NCBI GenBank assembly: GCA_964430305.1
Contig: CAYSEX010000022.1
Location: 1 to 35,663, forward strand
DNA from: CAIZGX01 sp964430305
GTDB lineage: Bacteria > Bacteroidota > Bacteroidia > Flavobacteriales_D > Sanyastnellaceae
Reading direction: 5' to 3'
DNA length: 35,663 bases
The notes below the pieces were generated by a model, which did no database searches, had not been told where the DNA came from, and saw nothing but the letters and a program-made list of their open reading frames with translations. The translations under genes and the position numbers were made by a program. This document shows positions 14,542 to 23,085 of this stretch, in pieces (the stretch's first letter is position 1; each line of letters opens with the position of its first letter).

Positions 14542-16854
14542 ATGAAAAAAAGTTTATTTATCCTTCTCGTCTTAGTTTGTCAATCTGTTTTTGCACAAGA
14601 CGGTACAATTAAAGGTTTTGTAAAGGATGCCGAAAAAGGGGAGGGGCTCAGTATGATACTTGTTGGTCTTGAGGGGACAGATATTGGAATGAACACCGAT
14701 GAAAAAGGCTATTTCAGTTTAACCAAATTGAAACCAGGGAAGTACACCCTTGTTGCAAGAAATATAAATTTCAACGAATTCAAGGAAGAGGTAGAGGTGA
14801 AAGCTGGACAAGTGGTGACCAAGAATTTGACCTTGACCAAAAGAGATTTTCAATTGGGGCAAGTTGAAGTTACAGGGGACAAAGAACAACAGGTGAATAA
14901 TGTTAATATTTCCGTTGAAACCCTACGTCCGAAAGATTTTAAGATAGTGCCTTCTTTCGGTGGGCAGAAAGATATTGTTCAAGTGCTCACAACTCTTCCT
15001 GGTTTTGTTTCAACCGGTGACCAAGGAGGTCAGGTGTTTGTGCGTGGCGGAAGTCCTATTCAGAATAAAGTTCTTTTAGATGGAATGATTGTATACAATC
15101 CGTTTCACAGCATTGGTTTGTTCTCTGTATTTGACACAGATATTATCTCTGGGGCAGATATTTACACCGGTGGATTTGGAGCTCAATTCGGAGGAAGAAT
15201 TTCTTCGGTTATGGATATCCGCACACGTGATGGAAATAAGAAGTCAATGGATGGGAAAATTGGATTCAATCCATTTGGATCGAAAGTTCAAATTGAAGGG
15301 CCGTTGAAAAAGATGGGCAAGAATGGAAGTGGTATTTCATACATTCTAAGTGCGAAGAATAGTTATTTAGATCGAAGTTCGAAAGCGCTATATCCATATG
15401 TAAACAACGGTGATGGTCTTCCATTTAACTACACAGATTTGTACGGTAAACTTTCGTTTTCGGGTTCGAACGGAAGCAGTTTCAATGTGTTTGGTTTTTC
15501 TTTTGATGATGCGGTTACTAAATACCAGGCATTGTCGAATTTGAATTGGAAGAACATTGGGTTTGGTAGTAATTTCGTGGTAGCACCAACATCTTCATCT
15601 GTACTCATTAATGGTATTTTTGCTTGGAGTAAATATGACGTAACGCTTCAAGAAGCTACGGTTGCAGATCGTAGTAGTGGTATTCAGTCATTTAATTTCG
15701 GATTGGATTTTAACTACTCCATTGGTAAAGATGCTGTAAAATATGGAGTTGAAGTTTTAGGTTTTTCCACTTACTATAACACCTTTAACCCTTTGGGTGT
15801 GAAGGTTAATTTAGATCAGAACACCACAGAGCTCAATGCTTTTATTTCCTACAAGATCAACAGAAAAAAACTTATCATAGAACCTGGTTTTCGTCTTCAA
15901 TACTACAGCAGTTTAGCTGTTACATCACCAGAGCCTCGTTTAGGAATTAAATACAAAGCAACCAATCGTTTGCGATTGAAATTGGCCACGGGGCTGTACT
16001 CTCAGAATTTAATGGCAACCAATTCGGATCGTGATGTGGTGAACTTATTCTATGGATTCTTAGCAAGTCCAGATGACATACAAAGTACATTCACCGTACC
16101 CAACGGTGAAGAAGTTGATGTGAAGAGTTCACTTCAGAAGGCATCGCATCTTGTGGGTGGATTCGAGTTTGATCTTACGGAAGAATGGAATTTGAACGTG
16201 GAAGGCTATTACCGCAATTTCAAGCAGGTAACCAATACAAATAGAAATAAGATCTTTCCTGACGATGCAGAAAACAACGATAAGCCAGAGGTGTTAAGAG
16301 AAGATTTCATACTTGAAAGTGGCTTTGCAGTTGGATGTGATATTGTGTTGAAATACAGCACCAAGTTTTCTACAGTGAATATGGTCTATTCTATTATGAA
16401 TGTGGACAGATGGGACGGTTTGCGCTGGTATGATCCTGTTTTCGATAGAAGACACAACGTAAATTTCGTTGCTTCGCATGCTTTTGGAAAAGATAGAACT
16501 TGGGAAGTTAGTGCAAGATGGAATTTGGGAAGTGGACTTCCCTTTACGCAGACTCAGGGATTTTATGAGCCCCCAACACTGCCTGGTGGAATTTCAACCG
16601 ATTACATCTATACGAATTCGCCTGAATTGGGAATTCAATTTGCTGAACTGAATACGGGAAGGCTGCCTTGGTATCACAGATTGGATTTGAACATTCGTAA
16701 AACTCAAAAATGGGAAAAGGCCTCAATGGAATACAACCTTGGAGTTACAAATGCATATAACAGAGCCAATGTATTTTACATTGATCGTGTTACAGCTAAA
16801 CGTGCAGATCAACTTCCAATTATGCCTTCTTTCGGCATAGAGCTTAGTTTCTAG
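14542..16854 (+). CDS. TonB-dependent outer-membrane receptor with N-terminal carboxypeptidase-regulatory-like domain
   Basis: A 770-residue outer-membrane protein. The start is set at the ATG at 14542, directly before a good signal peptide (MKKSLFILLVLVCQSVFAQ); a TTG at 14527 would put charged residues in front of it. Residues about 20-105 form a CarboxypepD_reg-like/CNA-B-like domain (GTIKGFVKDAEKGEGLSMI, GMNTDEKGYFSL). Residues about 130-235 are the plug (LTTLPGFVSTGDQGGQVFVR then GGSPIQNKVLLDGMIVYNPF). The remainder is a 22-strand-type barrel ending in phenylalanine, as BAM recognition requires. No SusD partner is adjacent, so glycan import by a SusCD pair is not supported; siderophore, peptide or other import is possible. 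Its 3' end overlaps the convergent EamA gene by 11 bases with no terminator. Confidence 0.92.
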   Translation: MKKSLFILLVLVCQSVFAQDGTIKGFVKDAEKGEGLSMILVGLEGTDIGMNTDEKGYFSLTKLKPGKYTLVARNINFNEFKEEVEVKAGQVVTKNLTLTKRDFQLGQVEVTGDKEQQVNNVNISVETLRPKDFKIVPSFGGQKDIVQVLTTLPGFVSTGDQGGQVFVRGGSPIQNKVLLDGMIVYNPFHSIGLFSVFDTDIISGADIYTGGFGAQFGGRISSVMDIRTRDGNKKSMDGKIGFNPFGSKVQIEGPLKKMGKNGSGISYILSAKNSYLDRSSKALYPYVNNGDGLPFNYTDLYGKLSFSGSNGSSFNVFGFSFDDAVTKYQALSNLNWKNIGFGSNFVVAPTSSSVLINGIFAWSKYDVTLQEATVADRSSGIQSFNFGLDFNYSIGKDAVKYGVEVLGFSTYYNTFNPLGVKVNLDQNTTELNAFISYKINRKKLIIEPGFRLQYYSSLAVTSPEPRLGIKYKATNRLRLKLATGLYSQNLMATNSDRDVVNLFYGFLASPDDIQSTFTVPNGEEVDVKSSLQKASHLVGGFEFDLTEEWNLNVEGYYRNFKQVTNTNRNKIFPDDAENNDKPEVLREDFILESGFAVGCDIVLKYSTKFSTVNMVYSIMNVDRWDGLRWYDPVFDRRHNVNFVASHAFGKDRTWEVSARWNLGSGLPFTQTQGFYEPPTLPGGISTDYIYTNSPELGIQFAELNTGRLPWYHRLDLNIRKTQKWEKASMEYNLGVTNAYNRANVFYIDRVTAKRADQLPIMPSFGIELSF

Positions 16855-17752
16855 ATTTTTCTTTACTTACAAGATAAACTCCTAAGAAAATTAAAAGGGC
16901 GAATATGATTTTTGTCCATGTGATGCTTGCAGTATGATCTTGATTTCCTATTCCTGCAAATAGGTATGCAAAAATTCCAGCCAATAAGGGTTGCAAATAT
17001 ATATATGCACTTGTGATGGTTGGATTTACATGTTTTAATGCAAAAATATTGAAGAGATAGGTGAGAAATGTAACTGCTACAATAATGAATGTCAGGCTGA
17101 ACAAATGAAGAGAAGTAAGTTCTCTCCACGGAATGGTATTCAATTCAGACCATCCGAAAGGAAGAACAAACAAAAGCCCAAAGGTGAAAACCCAGGTAAT
17201 CACAAACAATGGCGAATATTTCTTCATGAGGCGTGGTACTGTGGTTAAGTAAATTCCATAACTCAATGAATTAATTAAAATGAATATGTCCCCGAAAAAA
17301 TGAGAAGAAGATTGTTCTTGATTGGGGCGTAGCAAGAGAATACCAATAGCACCAAGTGTTCCCATGGCAATACCAACAAAGGTTTTCCATGATGGAATTC
17401 GTTTCATACCGAAATAAAAAAGAATGCCTACTAAGATTGGATTTGTGGTCATGATAATAGAGGCATTCACAGGAGTGGTTAATGCCAGACCATTGAAGAA
17501 GAAGAGTTGGTTGGTCGCTACACCTGTTAGGCCGCAGAATGCCAACAGGAGCAAATCTTTTCTCTCGGGCAAACCTATTTTTTTGCCAAGAAGAAGCCAA
17601 AATAAAATAGAAGCACCGGCTACACGCAAAACAATAAACGCATTTGCTGAAATGGGATGAGGCATTACCCATTTTGCCACCAAATAATTGGCGCTATAGA
17701 TTAAGGCAACAGCGAAAAGTGCGAGGTGAGCTAATCGCTGTTGACTTGACAT
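16844..17752 (-). CDS. EamA-family (drug/metabolite transporter) permease
   Basis: A 302-residue inner-membrane protein with about ten hydrophobic helices arranged as two EamA repeats. The first repeat includes FIVLRVAGASILFWLLLG and the end-of-repeat NASIIMTTNPILVGILFYFG. The second carries TSAYIYLQPLLAGIFAYLF, the usual family signature near the last helices. Members export amino acids, nucleotides or other small metabolites; the substrate here is unknown. It is the last gene of a six-gene minus-strand run and its ATG follows the ArsC-like stop without a gap (TAAATG). Its final codons overlap the TonB receptor gene on the other strand. Confidence 0.9.
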   Translation of the reverse strand: MSSQQRLAHLALFAVALIYSANYLVAKWVMPHPISANAFIVLRVAGASILFWLLLGKKIGLPERKDLLLLAFCGLTGVATNQLFFFNGLALTTPVNASIIMTTNPILVGILFYFGMKRIPSWKTFVGIAMGTLGAIGILLLRPNQEQSSSHFFGDIFILINSLSYGIYLTTVPRLMKKYSPLFVITWVFTFGLLFVLPFGWSELNTIPWRELTSLHLFSLTFIIVAVTFLTYLFNIFALKHVNPTITSAYIYLQPLLAGIFAYLFAGIGNQDHTASITWTKIIFALLIFLGVYLVSKEKSRN

Positions 17753-18112
17753 TTATTGATTAGAGAGAGAAGTTAGCGCAGCTGCTACATTGGATTTCGC
17801 ATTCCCAATGAAAATATCTTTGCCATTGACTATAACTGGCCTTTTCAGAAAAGTATACTCCTCTAAAATGTATTTTTTATAGTCGTCTTCGGTTAGCTCC
17901 ATATTGTTGAGTCCGAGAGAACGATACTTCAACGCCACTCGACTAAATAGTGCTTCATAGCTGCCAGCGCGTTTTTTCATTTCGTCCAATTCTTTGGCAG
18001 TTATTTTTTCTTGCTTGATGTCTTTGAATTCAAATGTGGTTGTGAAAGGTTCAAGTTCTTTCAGAATTCTTTGGTTAGTACTGCACGAGCCGAGGTGAAA
18101 TATTTTTTTCAT
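17753..18112 (-). CDS. ArsC/Spx-family thioredoxin-fold protein
   Basis: A 119-residue cytoplasmic protein. The frame is open to 18145, but the ATG at 18112 (MKKIFHLGSCSTNQRIL) gives the family's usual N-terminus, with the first strand leading into the active-site cysteine (Cys10). The C-terminal RPVIVNGKDIFIGNAKSNV segment is typical of ArsC/YffB/Spx relatives. Instead of a CxxC pair it has C-S-T-N, a single cysteine, so it is unlikely to be a classical thioredoxin. The arsenate-reductase catalytic arginine cannot be placed with confidence, so arsenate reduction, glutathione- or bacillithiol-type redox work and Spx-like regulation all remain possible. It sits between marC-like and EamA genes, ten bases from the former. 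Confidence 0.8.
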   Translation of the reverse strand: MKKIFHLGSCSTNQRILKELEPFTTTFEFKDIKQEKITAKELDEMKKRAGSYEALFSRVALKYRSLGLNNMELTEDDYKKYILEEYTFLKRPVIVNGKDIFIGNAKSNVAAALTSLSNQ

Positions 18113-18122
18113 AAACGAAATA

Positions 18123-18707
18123 TTAGTGTGGAAATAAATAACCAATATTCTTGGTGAAAAGTTTAAGTGCTATGGCAAAAAGTATAATTCCAAACATTTT
18201 TTCCAAGATAGCTAGTCCGTTAGGACCTAAAATACGTTCAATTGGATTTGTTAATCGAAGTACCATGTAAATGATGGGCATATTCAAGAGAATAGCAATG
18301 ACAATATTGATGGCTTCATATTCGGCGCGAAGCGAGATGAGGGTGGAAATTGTTCCTGCTCCTGCAATGGTGGGGAAAGCCAATGGAACCACAGCCGCTA
18401 TTTTACTTGAAGTATCTTTTTGCTTGAATAACTGAATGCCAAGAATCATTTCTAGTGCAATGAAAAAGAGAATGAATGAACCAGCCACTGCAAACGAATA
18501 AACATCTACACCAAATAAGCCAAGTACCGTTTCTCCTCCGAACAAGAAAAGAATCATTAATATGAGTGAAACCAACGTAGTAATAAGCGGTTGTACATTA
18601 CCTGTTTTCTTCTTTACATCTAAAATGATGGGTATGCTGCCAACAATGTCAATGACCGCAAAAAGGACCATGAAGCAGGATCCAATTTCAATCCAATTCC
18701 AATTCAT
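18123..18707 (-). CDS. MarC-family integral membrane protein
   Basis: A 194-residue protein with about six membrane helices. It opens with an FAVIDIVGSIPIILDV segment and carries PLAFPTIAGAGTISTLISL in the middle, the conserved core of the MarC/SnatA family (UPF0056). Members have been proposed as amino-acid exporters; the role of most is unknown. The start ATG is preceded by TACCTTTG four bases upstream, inside the 15-base gap after purN, so it may also have its own promoter within the operon. Confidence 0.9.
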   Translation of the reverse strand: MNWNWIEIGSCFMVLFAVIDIVGSIPIILDVKKKTGNVQPLITTLVSLILMILFLFGGETVLGLFGVDVYSFAVAGSFILFFIALEMILGIQLFKQKDTSSKIAAVVPLAFPTIAGAGTISTLISLRAEYEAINIVIAILLNMPIIYMVLRLTNPIERILGPNGLAILEKMFGIILFAIALKLFTKNIGYLFPH

Positions 18708-18711
18708 GAAT

Positions 18712-18719
18712 CAAAGGTA
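18712..18719 (-). promoter_or_regulatory. Putative internal -7 box before the MarC gene
   Basis: The minus strand reads TACCTTTG, an exact TAnnTTTG match, then ATTC and the ATG. It fills most of the purN-MarC gap. No -33 TTG is found in the purN 3' end, so this may be a chance match or a weak internal promoter. Confidence 0.25.
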
Positions 18720-18722
18720 GAT

Positions 18723-19292
18723 TTATTTCTGAAGTGATTGAATGAAATTCGAAATCACTTGCGGATAATGTTCAATCTCTAAGCGTCGAACAATACGTTC
18801 TACCTCAGTTGCATTCAGGCCAACAACGGGCTCGCTTTTTTGGAAAATAATAGCTCCTTCGTCGTAGTTCTCATTCACAAGATGTATGGTAATTCCACTT
18901 TCAGTATCCTGATCACGCACTACAGCTTCATGAACAAAATGCCCATACATACCTTTTCCTCCATGTTTTGGAAGAAGTGCGGGGTGTATGTTTAAAATGC
19001 GATTTGGAAAGGCCTGCACCAAATAGGTTGGAATGAGCCAAAGGAAACCAGCGAGAATAACAACCTCAACGTTTTGCTTTTTCAAATATTCCAAGATGGT
19101 GAGTGATGAAGTAAAATCACTTTTGGAAAATACTAAAAATGGAATCTCTTCATTTGTGGCGTGTTGAATGACACCCGCTTTTGGGTTATTCGTTAAGATA
19201 CATGCGACTTGAAAATTGTTCGATTTTTTTGCGTGCTGAATGATGTTTAGCGCGTTACTTCCGCTTCCCGATGCAAAAATTCCGACTTTCAT
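18723..19292 (-). CDS. purN: Phosphoribosylglycinamide formyltransferase
   Basis: Transfers a formyl group from 10-formyltetrahydrofolate to GAR, the third step of purine synthesis, in the cytoplasm. The 189-residue length fits. The N-terminal phosphate loop is GIFASGSGSNALNII, the catalytic asparagine and histidine are Asn101 and His103 in RILNIHPALLP, and the catalytic aspartate is Asp144 in ENYDEGAIIF. All key residues are present. It is an unusual passenger in an operon led by a FIST sensor and hybrid kinase; its ATG overlaps the kinase stop by four bases (ATGA), which argues for co-expression. Confidence 0.95.
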   Translation of the reverse strand: MKVGIFASGSGSNALNIIQHAKKSNNFQVACILTNNPKAGVIQHATNEEIPFLVFSKSDFTSSLTILEYLKKQNVEVVILAGFLWLIPTYLVQAFPNRILNIHPALLPKHGGKGMYGHFVHEAVVRDQDTESGITIHLVNENYDEGAIIFQKSEPVVGLNATEVERIVRRLEIEHYPQVISNFIQSLQK

Positions 19293-21151
19293 TGTAATGT
19301 TTGTTTGTTGTATGCTTTGTCAAGTGCAGATTGCACTTGGTTCGCAATGGAAAATTGGTTGTTGAGTATCTGTCTTGAAAGGTCTTGAACCAAATTGAAA
19401 TGATTCTGTTGAAATGCATCTTCAATTTGTTGACAGGTTGTAGCTGTTTCGTTCAAGTTAAATAGTTTGAATGACGGCTTCATTTTATGGGCAATCCTTG
19501 CAAGGGTGTCATTGTCTTGGCTCTGAATAGCGCGTTCCACAGCATGGCAGTTTTGTTCGAATTGCTCTAAAAAGATTTTACTCAATTGAATGACTTGTGG
19601 CACAGAATCACCGACCATTTCAAACAATTTCGCGAAACTGACTTGTTCCGTTTTTTTCATTGTACCATTCGGTTCAATCAAGTTTGAAATACTTTGAATT
19701 AAAAAAACGGGATCGTATGGTTTTGTTATGTAGGCACCCATGCCCAGTTCGAGACATTTCTTTTTCTCACTTTCAAGGGCGTTGGCAGTTAAAGCTATTA
19801 TTGGCGTTGTTAATGCAAGCTCATTTCTGATTTTTTGTGTTGCTGATATCCCATCAAGAACAGGCATTTGTAGGTCCATGAGAATACAATCTATACTTTG
19901 TTCTTTTAATAGGTCTACAGCTACTTGACCATTTTCGGCCGTGTATATAATGGCTCCTGATTTTTTCAAAACGGTCACTGCAAGAAACAAGTTGAGTTCG
20001 TTGTCTTCAACAATGAGGACGCGTTTATTGTCTAGTCTTGCGCTGCCTTGTTTTTCAAGATTCAATTTCTCTTCTTCCCCTTCCGGCAATTCCAGCTTAA
20101 AAGTGAATTTCGATCCAACACCTTTTTCAGAGGTTAGTGATAATTCACCATGCATCATTTCCACAAGCGATTTGCTAATTGCTAGTCCAAGTCCGGTGCC
20201 ACCAAATCTTCGTGTAATGGTGTTGTCTTCTTGTGAAAAGAATTCAAAGATTGATTTTAATTTGTCTTCAGAAATACCAATGCCTGTGTCCTGCACTTCG
20301 AAGCAAGTGAGGATTGCTTCTTTATAAATGCGCACATTGATTTTTCCGTGTTCCGTGAATTTGGTGGCGTTACTTACGAGGTTATTTACAATTTGCGCAA
20401 TGCGTGTGGGGTCTCCGATTAAATTGTTTGAAACATGAGGCGAAATGTCAAGTTCAAGTTGAACTCCTTTTTCTTCCGCCTTTAATCCAAAAACTTTGCA
20501 AATGGGTTCAATTAATTTTCTGAGGTTAAATGATATTTTTTCAATGGAGAATTTTCCACTTTCCAATTTCGACATGTCGAGTATGTCATTGACTATGGCC
20601 ATTAAGTTGCGAGATGAAGATTGAATGGCGTCTAGGTATTCTGTTTGTATTGGGCTGAGCGGAGTATCGGCCAGAATCCCAGACATGCCGGAAATGGCAT
20701 TGATGGGAGTGCGGATTTCATGCGAAATATTGGCCAAAAAGAGTTTTCTTATTTCTAAATCTTTCAGTGCCTTTTCTTTGGATAAATTCAGTTCTTCTTC
20801 AAATTGTTTTCTCTCCTTTAGAGATGTTTGAAGTAGGTCAATCACTTTTAATATGTTGTGATCTTCCTTGATTTCGGTATCGGGATTTAATGTTTGAATG
20901 GCTTCTTTCAGCTGTTCAATGATTTTTTGTTGTCTTTGGGTTTCAAGTTCGAGTAGGTTGTTTTTTTCGAACAATTCTTCAGAGCTCAAAGTCATTGCGC
21001 GTTCCACCAATTCCCTACTTTGTTCATAGAGTTGATAGCTCTCATTAATACTTTGCACGAAGGATGTCATTTCATTGGGAACAACACCTTGGATACTTAA
21101 GTGTTTTTTGAGTTGTCTTTTCAGTAACGGATGTAAGTCATCAATACTCAT
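19289..21151 (-). CDS. Soluble hybrid histidine kinase with receiver and Hpt domains
   Basis: A 620-residue protein without membrane segments, so cytoplasmic. Residues 1-135 are helical and coiled-coil-like with no recognised sensor domain. The HisKA motif is SHEIRTP with His144. The ATPase domain has an N box (NLVSNATKFTEHG, near 257), a G1 box (DTGIGI, near 288) and a G2 box (GGTGLGLAI, near 317). A receiver domain follows (about 377-490) with Asp426 in ILMDLQMP and Lys477. A C-terminal Hpt domain carries its phosphorelay histidine at about 555 (IAHKMKPSFKLF). All relay residues are intact, so it can run a His-Asp-His relay to an unlinked regulator. It starts on the FIST stop codon (TAATG), making the FIST protein the likely input module. 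Confidence 0.93.
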   Translation of the reverse strand: MSIDDLHPLLKRQLKKHLSIQGVVPNEMTSFVQSINESYQLYEQSRELVERAMTLSSEELFEKNNLLELETQRQQKIIEQLKEAIQTLNPDTEIKEDHNILKVIDLLQTSLKERKQFEEELNLSKEKALKDLEIRKLFLANISHEIRTPINAISGMSGILADTPLSPIQTEYLDAIQSSSRNLMAIVNDILDMSKLESGKFSIEKISFNLRKLIEPICKVFGLKAEEKGVQLELDISPHVSNNLIGDPTRIAQIVNNLVSNATKFTEHGKINVRIYKEAILTCFEVQDTGIGISEDKLKSIFEFFSQEDNTITRRFGGTGLGLAISKSLVEMMHGELSLTSEKGVGSKFTFKLELPEGEEEKLNLEKQGSARLDNKRVLIVEDNELNLFLAVTVLKKSGAIIYTAENGQVAVDLLKEQSIDCILMDLQMPVLDGISATQKIRNELALTTPIIALTANALESEKKKCLELGMGAYITKPYDPVFLIQSISNLIEPNGTMKKTEQVSFAKLFEMVGDSVPQVIQLSKIFLEQFEQNCHAVERAIQSQDNDTLARIAHKMKPSFKLFNLNETATTCQQIEDAFQQNHFNLVQDLSRQILNNQFSIANQVQSALDKAYNKQTLQ

Positions 21152-22266
21152 TATACCTCAGAAATTGTGGTAATGGTCATGGTTTGGTTATGGAGGGTAG
21201 AGTGTCCTTCTGAAGTTGGGCAAATTTCACCGTTGCTATAAAACCCGAAATACGTACTATCCCCTAGGGTGTCTGTAACAGCTTCAAGTTCTTCTTCAGT
21301 TCTATTTTTCATGACAAGTTTTCTTCCAACACATGAAACCATTAACGTCAGTTGTGAATCAACTTCCATTTTCGCTTGGTTGGCAGCATTGGCAGCTCCT
21401 TGAATAACACGGTCAAAATTCGCCATCATAAATTGAGCTTTGGCTCCAACCGGAACAGTTCCTGCGAAGTTCATGGTTTTTTCATCTTCATTGATGGAAA
21501 GGATAGTTCGAACTACTTTCGTTCCGTCAGGGAAGGTGAGGTGAAGTGGAAAAAGCAAGGCTGCTCCTGGTAATTCTTGCGCCCGGTCGCCCAAGTATTT
21601 TTTATACAATTCTAATGCGTTCGTATGATCCAATTCCATCAATGTATTCTCCGAAGATTGTGTAATGGTGCGAATTGGGCCAAATACATCCCATCCATCT
21701 TTAGATCCATAAGAAGTGCGAATAGCATCGCCATGCAATCCAATGGCAATGACCATGCGATCAGAAAGTTTATTGTTTAGTCCAACAATGGTCCTGTTGA
21801 AACGACCAGCATCGCCAGCCAAGCCACCTGTGATTGGCACTTTAGAATCAATTTTACTGCGAAGACCTTCAATCAGATGATCTCCGTTTGTATCATGACC
21901 TTCCGAGAAAATTAACAAATGCTTTAGTTCTGAGGAGTTCATTCCCTCGCCTATCCGGGTTCCAAGATCAAAAGCGCTTTCCTGATTTTCTTTTTCAAAG
22001 GATTGAATTTGAATTGGTGTTTTCTCGAATTGAACTGCAGTAACTACAAGCGAATCGTCTTTTATTTCGTTCCCCATGATTTCACCGCTAGTACTCATAT
22101 ATATCTGATCAGCTTTTGGGAAATGACTTTTCAGTTCGTCGTAAGCCAATTTGGTTTCAATCACATCGATACCCGCAAATATGAACAGTACTTGAGCATC
22201 TTGAAGGGGGGCTTCAGGAAGATTCCAATTGGATTCTTTGCTCCAATAAAATTGTTGTGTTTTCAT
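21151..22266 (-). CDS. FIST-domain sensor protein, NosP-like
   Basis: A 371-residue soluble protein made of FIST_N (about 25-215, with ADQIYMSTSGEIMG and VPITGGLAGDAGRFN) and FIST_C (about 220-365, with VSCVGRKLVM around Cys312 and YFGFYSNGEICPT). FIST proteins are small-ligand sensors; the characterised NosP members bind haem and nitric oxide and control a kinase encoded next door. Here the next gene, joined by a TAATG overlap, is a soluble hybrid kinase lacking its own sensor domain, which fits that model closely. Haem binding is inference: several histidines are present (for example in SEGHDTNGDH and GLHGD) but I cannot assign a haem ligand. It is first in a six-gene run. A TATCTTCG box lies 15 bases before the ATG. 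Confidence 0.88.
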   Translation of the reverse strand: MKTQQFYWSKESNWNLPEAPLQDAQVLFIFAGIDVIETKLAYDELKSHFPKADQIYMSTSGEIMGNEIKDDSLVVTAVQFEKTPIQIQSFEKENQESAFDLGTRIGEGMNSSELKHLLIFSEGHDTNGDHLIEGLRSKIDSKVPITGGLAGDAGRFNRTIVGLNNKLSDRMVIAIGLHGDAIRTSYGSKDGWDVFGPIRTITQSSENTLMELDHTNALELYKKYLGDRAQELPGAALLFPLHLTFPDGTKVVRTILSINEDEKTMNFAGTVPVGAKAQFMMANFDRVIQGAANAANQAKMEVDSQLTLMVSCVGRKLVMKNRTEEELEAVTDTLGDSTYFGFYSNGEICPTSEGHSTLHNQTMTITTISEV

Positions 22267-22281
22267 AATCTAAAAGTGGCT

Positions 22282-22289
22282 CGAAGATA
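22282..22289 (-). promoter_or_regulatory. Putative -7 box of the FIST-kinase operon
   Basis: The minus strand reads TATCTTCG, one mismatch from TAnnTTTG, 15 bases before the FIST ATG. No -33 TTG is evident. The 117-base gap to gldA holds the promoters of both divergent units. Confidence 0.25.
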
Positions 22290-22356
22290 ATCTTTATGTC
22301 ACCTTATTCCTATTGATTCTGGTCATAGTTTCGGTTAATTAATTTTTCAGATTCCC

Positions 22357-22364
22357 TATCTTTA
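22357..22364 (+). promoter_or_regulatory. Putative -7 box of the gldA unit
   Basis: TATCTTTA, one mismatch from TAnnTTTG, lies 19 bases before the gldA ATG. A convincing -33 element is not visible. Confidence 0.3.
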
Positions 22365-22383
22365 CGCTCGAACAAAAAAGAGC

Positions 22384-23085
22384 ATGTCAATTTTAGTTGA
22401 AAACGTTAGCAAGCTTTACGGGCAGCAAAAGGCTTTGAATCAAGTAGGATTTGAAGTGGGAAAGGCTGAAATCGTGGGGTTTCTTGGGCCGAATGGCGCA
22501 GGAAAAAGTACAATGATGAAAATTATTACGGGCTATATTCCTCCCAATAGTGGGAAGATTTATGTCTGTGGAAATTCAGTTCTTGAGAATCCATTTGAAG
22601 TGAAGAAGCGTGTAGGCTATTTGCCAGAAAAAAATCCACTTTACATGGACATGTACGTAAGAGAATACTTGACTTTTGTTGCTCAAATACACAAGGTAAA
22701 GGACGTTGAGAAGCGGGTTGAAGAAATGATTCAATTGGTTGGATTGGGTTCTGAGTCACATAAAAAAATACACCAGCTTTCAAAAGGTTATAAGCAGCGT
22801 GTGGGACTTGCTCAGAGTATTATACATGATCCGGAAGTCTTAATCTTAGATGAACCTACAAGTGGATTAGATCCGAATCAGATAAAAGAAATTCGCGATG
22901 TGATTGTTAGCATAGGAAAACAAAAAACGGTTTTGCTTAGCACACACATTATGCAAGAAGTAGAAGCCATGTGCAGTAGGGTAATTATTATACGAAAAGG
23001 TGAAATTGTAGCCGATGGAGCAATTGAATCTTTTACACAAAATGGAAAGAAATTGGAAGATGTTTTCTCTGAACTAACGAGATGA
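22384..23085 (+). CDS. gldA: ABC transporter ATP-binding protein, GldA-like
   Basis: The ATPase of an ABC system; in gliding Bacteroidota, GldA works with the membrane proteins GldF and GldG. Walker A is GPNGAGKS (35-42), the signature is LSKGY (132-136), Walker B is LILDEP (near 153-158) and the switch histidine is His188 (LSTHIM). The MSILVENVSKLYGQQKAL start and the FLGPNGAGKSTMMKIITGYI segment are very GldA-like. At 233 residues it ends soon after LEDVFSELTR, as a simple ABC ATPase would. No gldF or gldG is in the window, so the gldA name rests on family resemblance only. The stop overlaps the next ATG by four bases. Confidence 0.8.
   Translation: MSILVENVSKLYGQQKALNQVGFEVGKAEIVGFLGPNGAGKSTMMKIITGYIPPNSGKIYVCGNSVLENPFEVKKRVGYLPEKNPLYMDMYVREYLTFVAQIHKVKDVEKRVEEMIQLVGLGSESHKKIHQLSKGYKQRVGLAQSIIHDPEVLILDEPTSGLDPNQIKEIRDVIVSIGKQKTVLLSTHIMQEVEAMCSRVIIIRKGEIVADGAIESFTQNGKKLEDVFSELTR

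Noticed and set aside
14542..16854. A SusC/SusD glycan-uptake pair
   Set aside because: No SusD-like lipoprotein is next to the TonB receptor on either side.
16863..17672. Alternate-frame ORFs in the EamA gene (16863-17129, 17271-17672, 17424-17660)
   Set aside because: Composition is that of shifted membrane-protein codons; the EamA frame alone has repeat structure and motifs.
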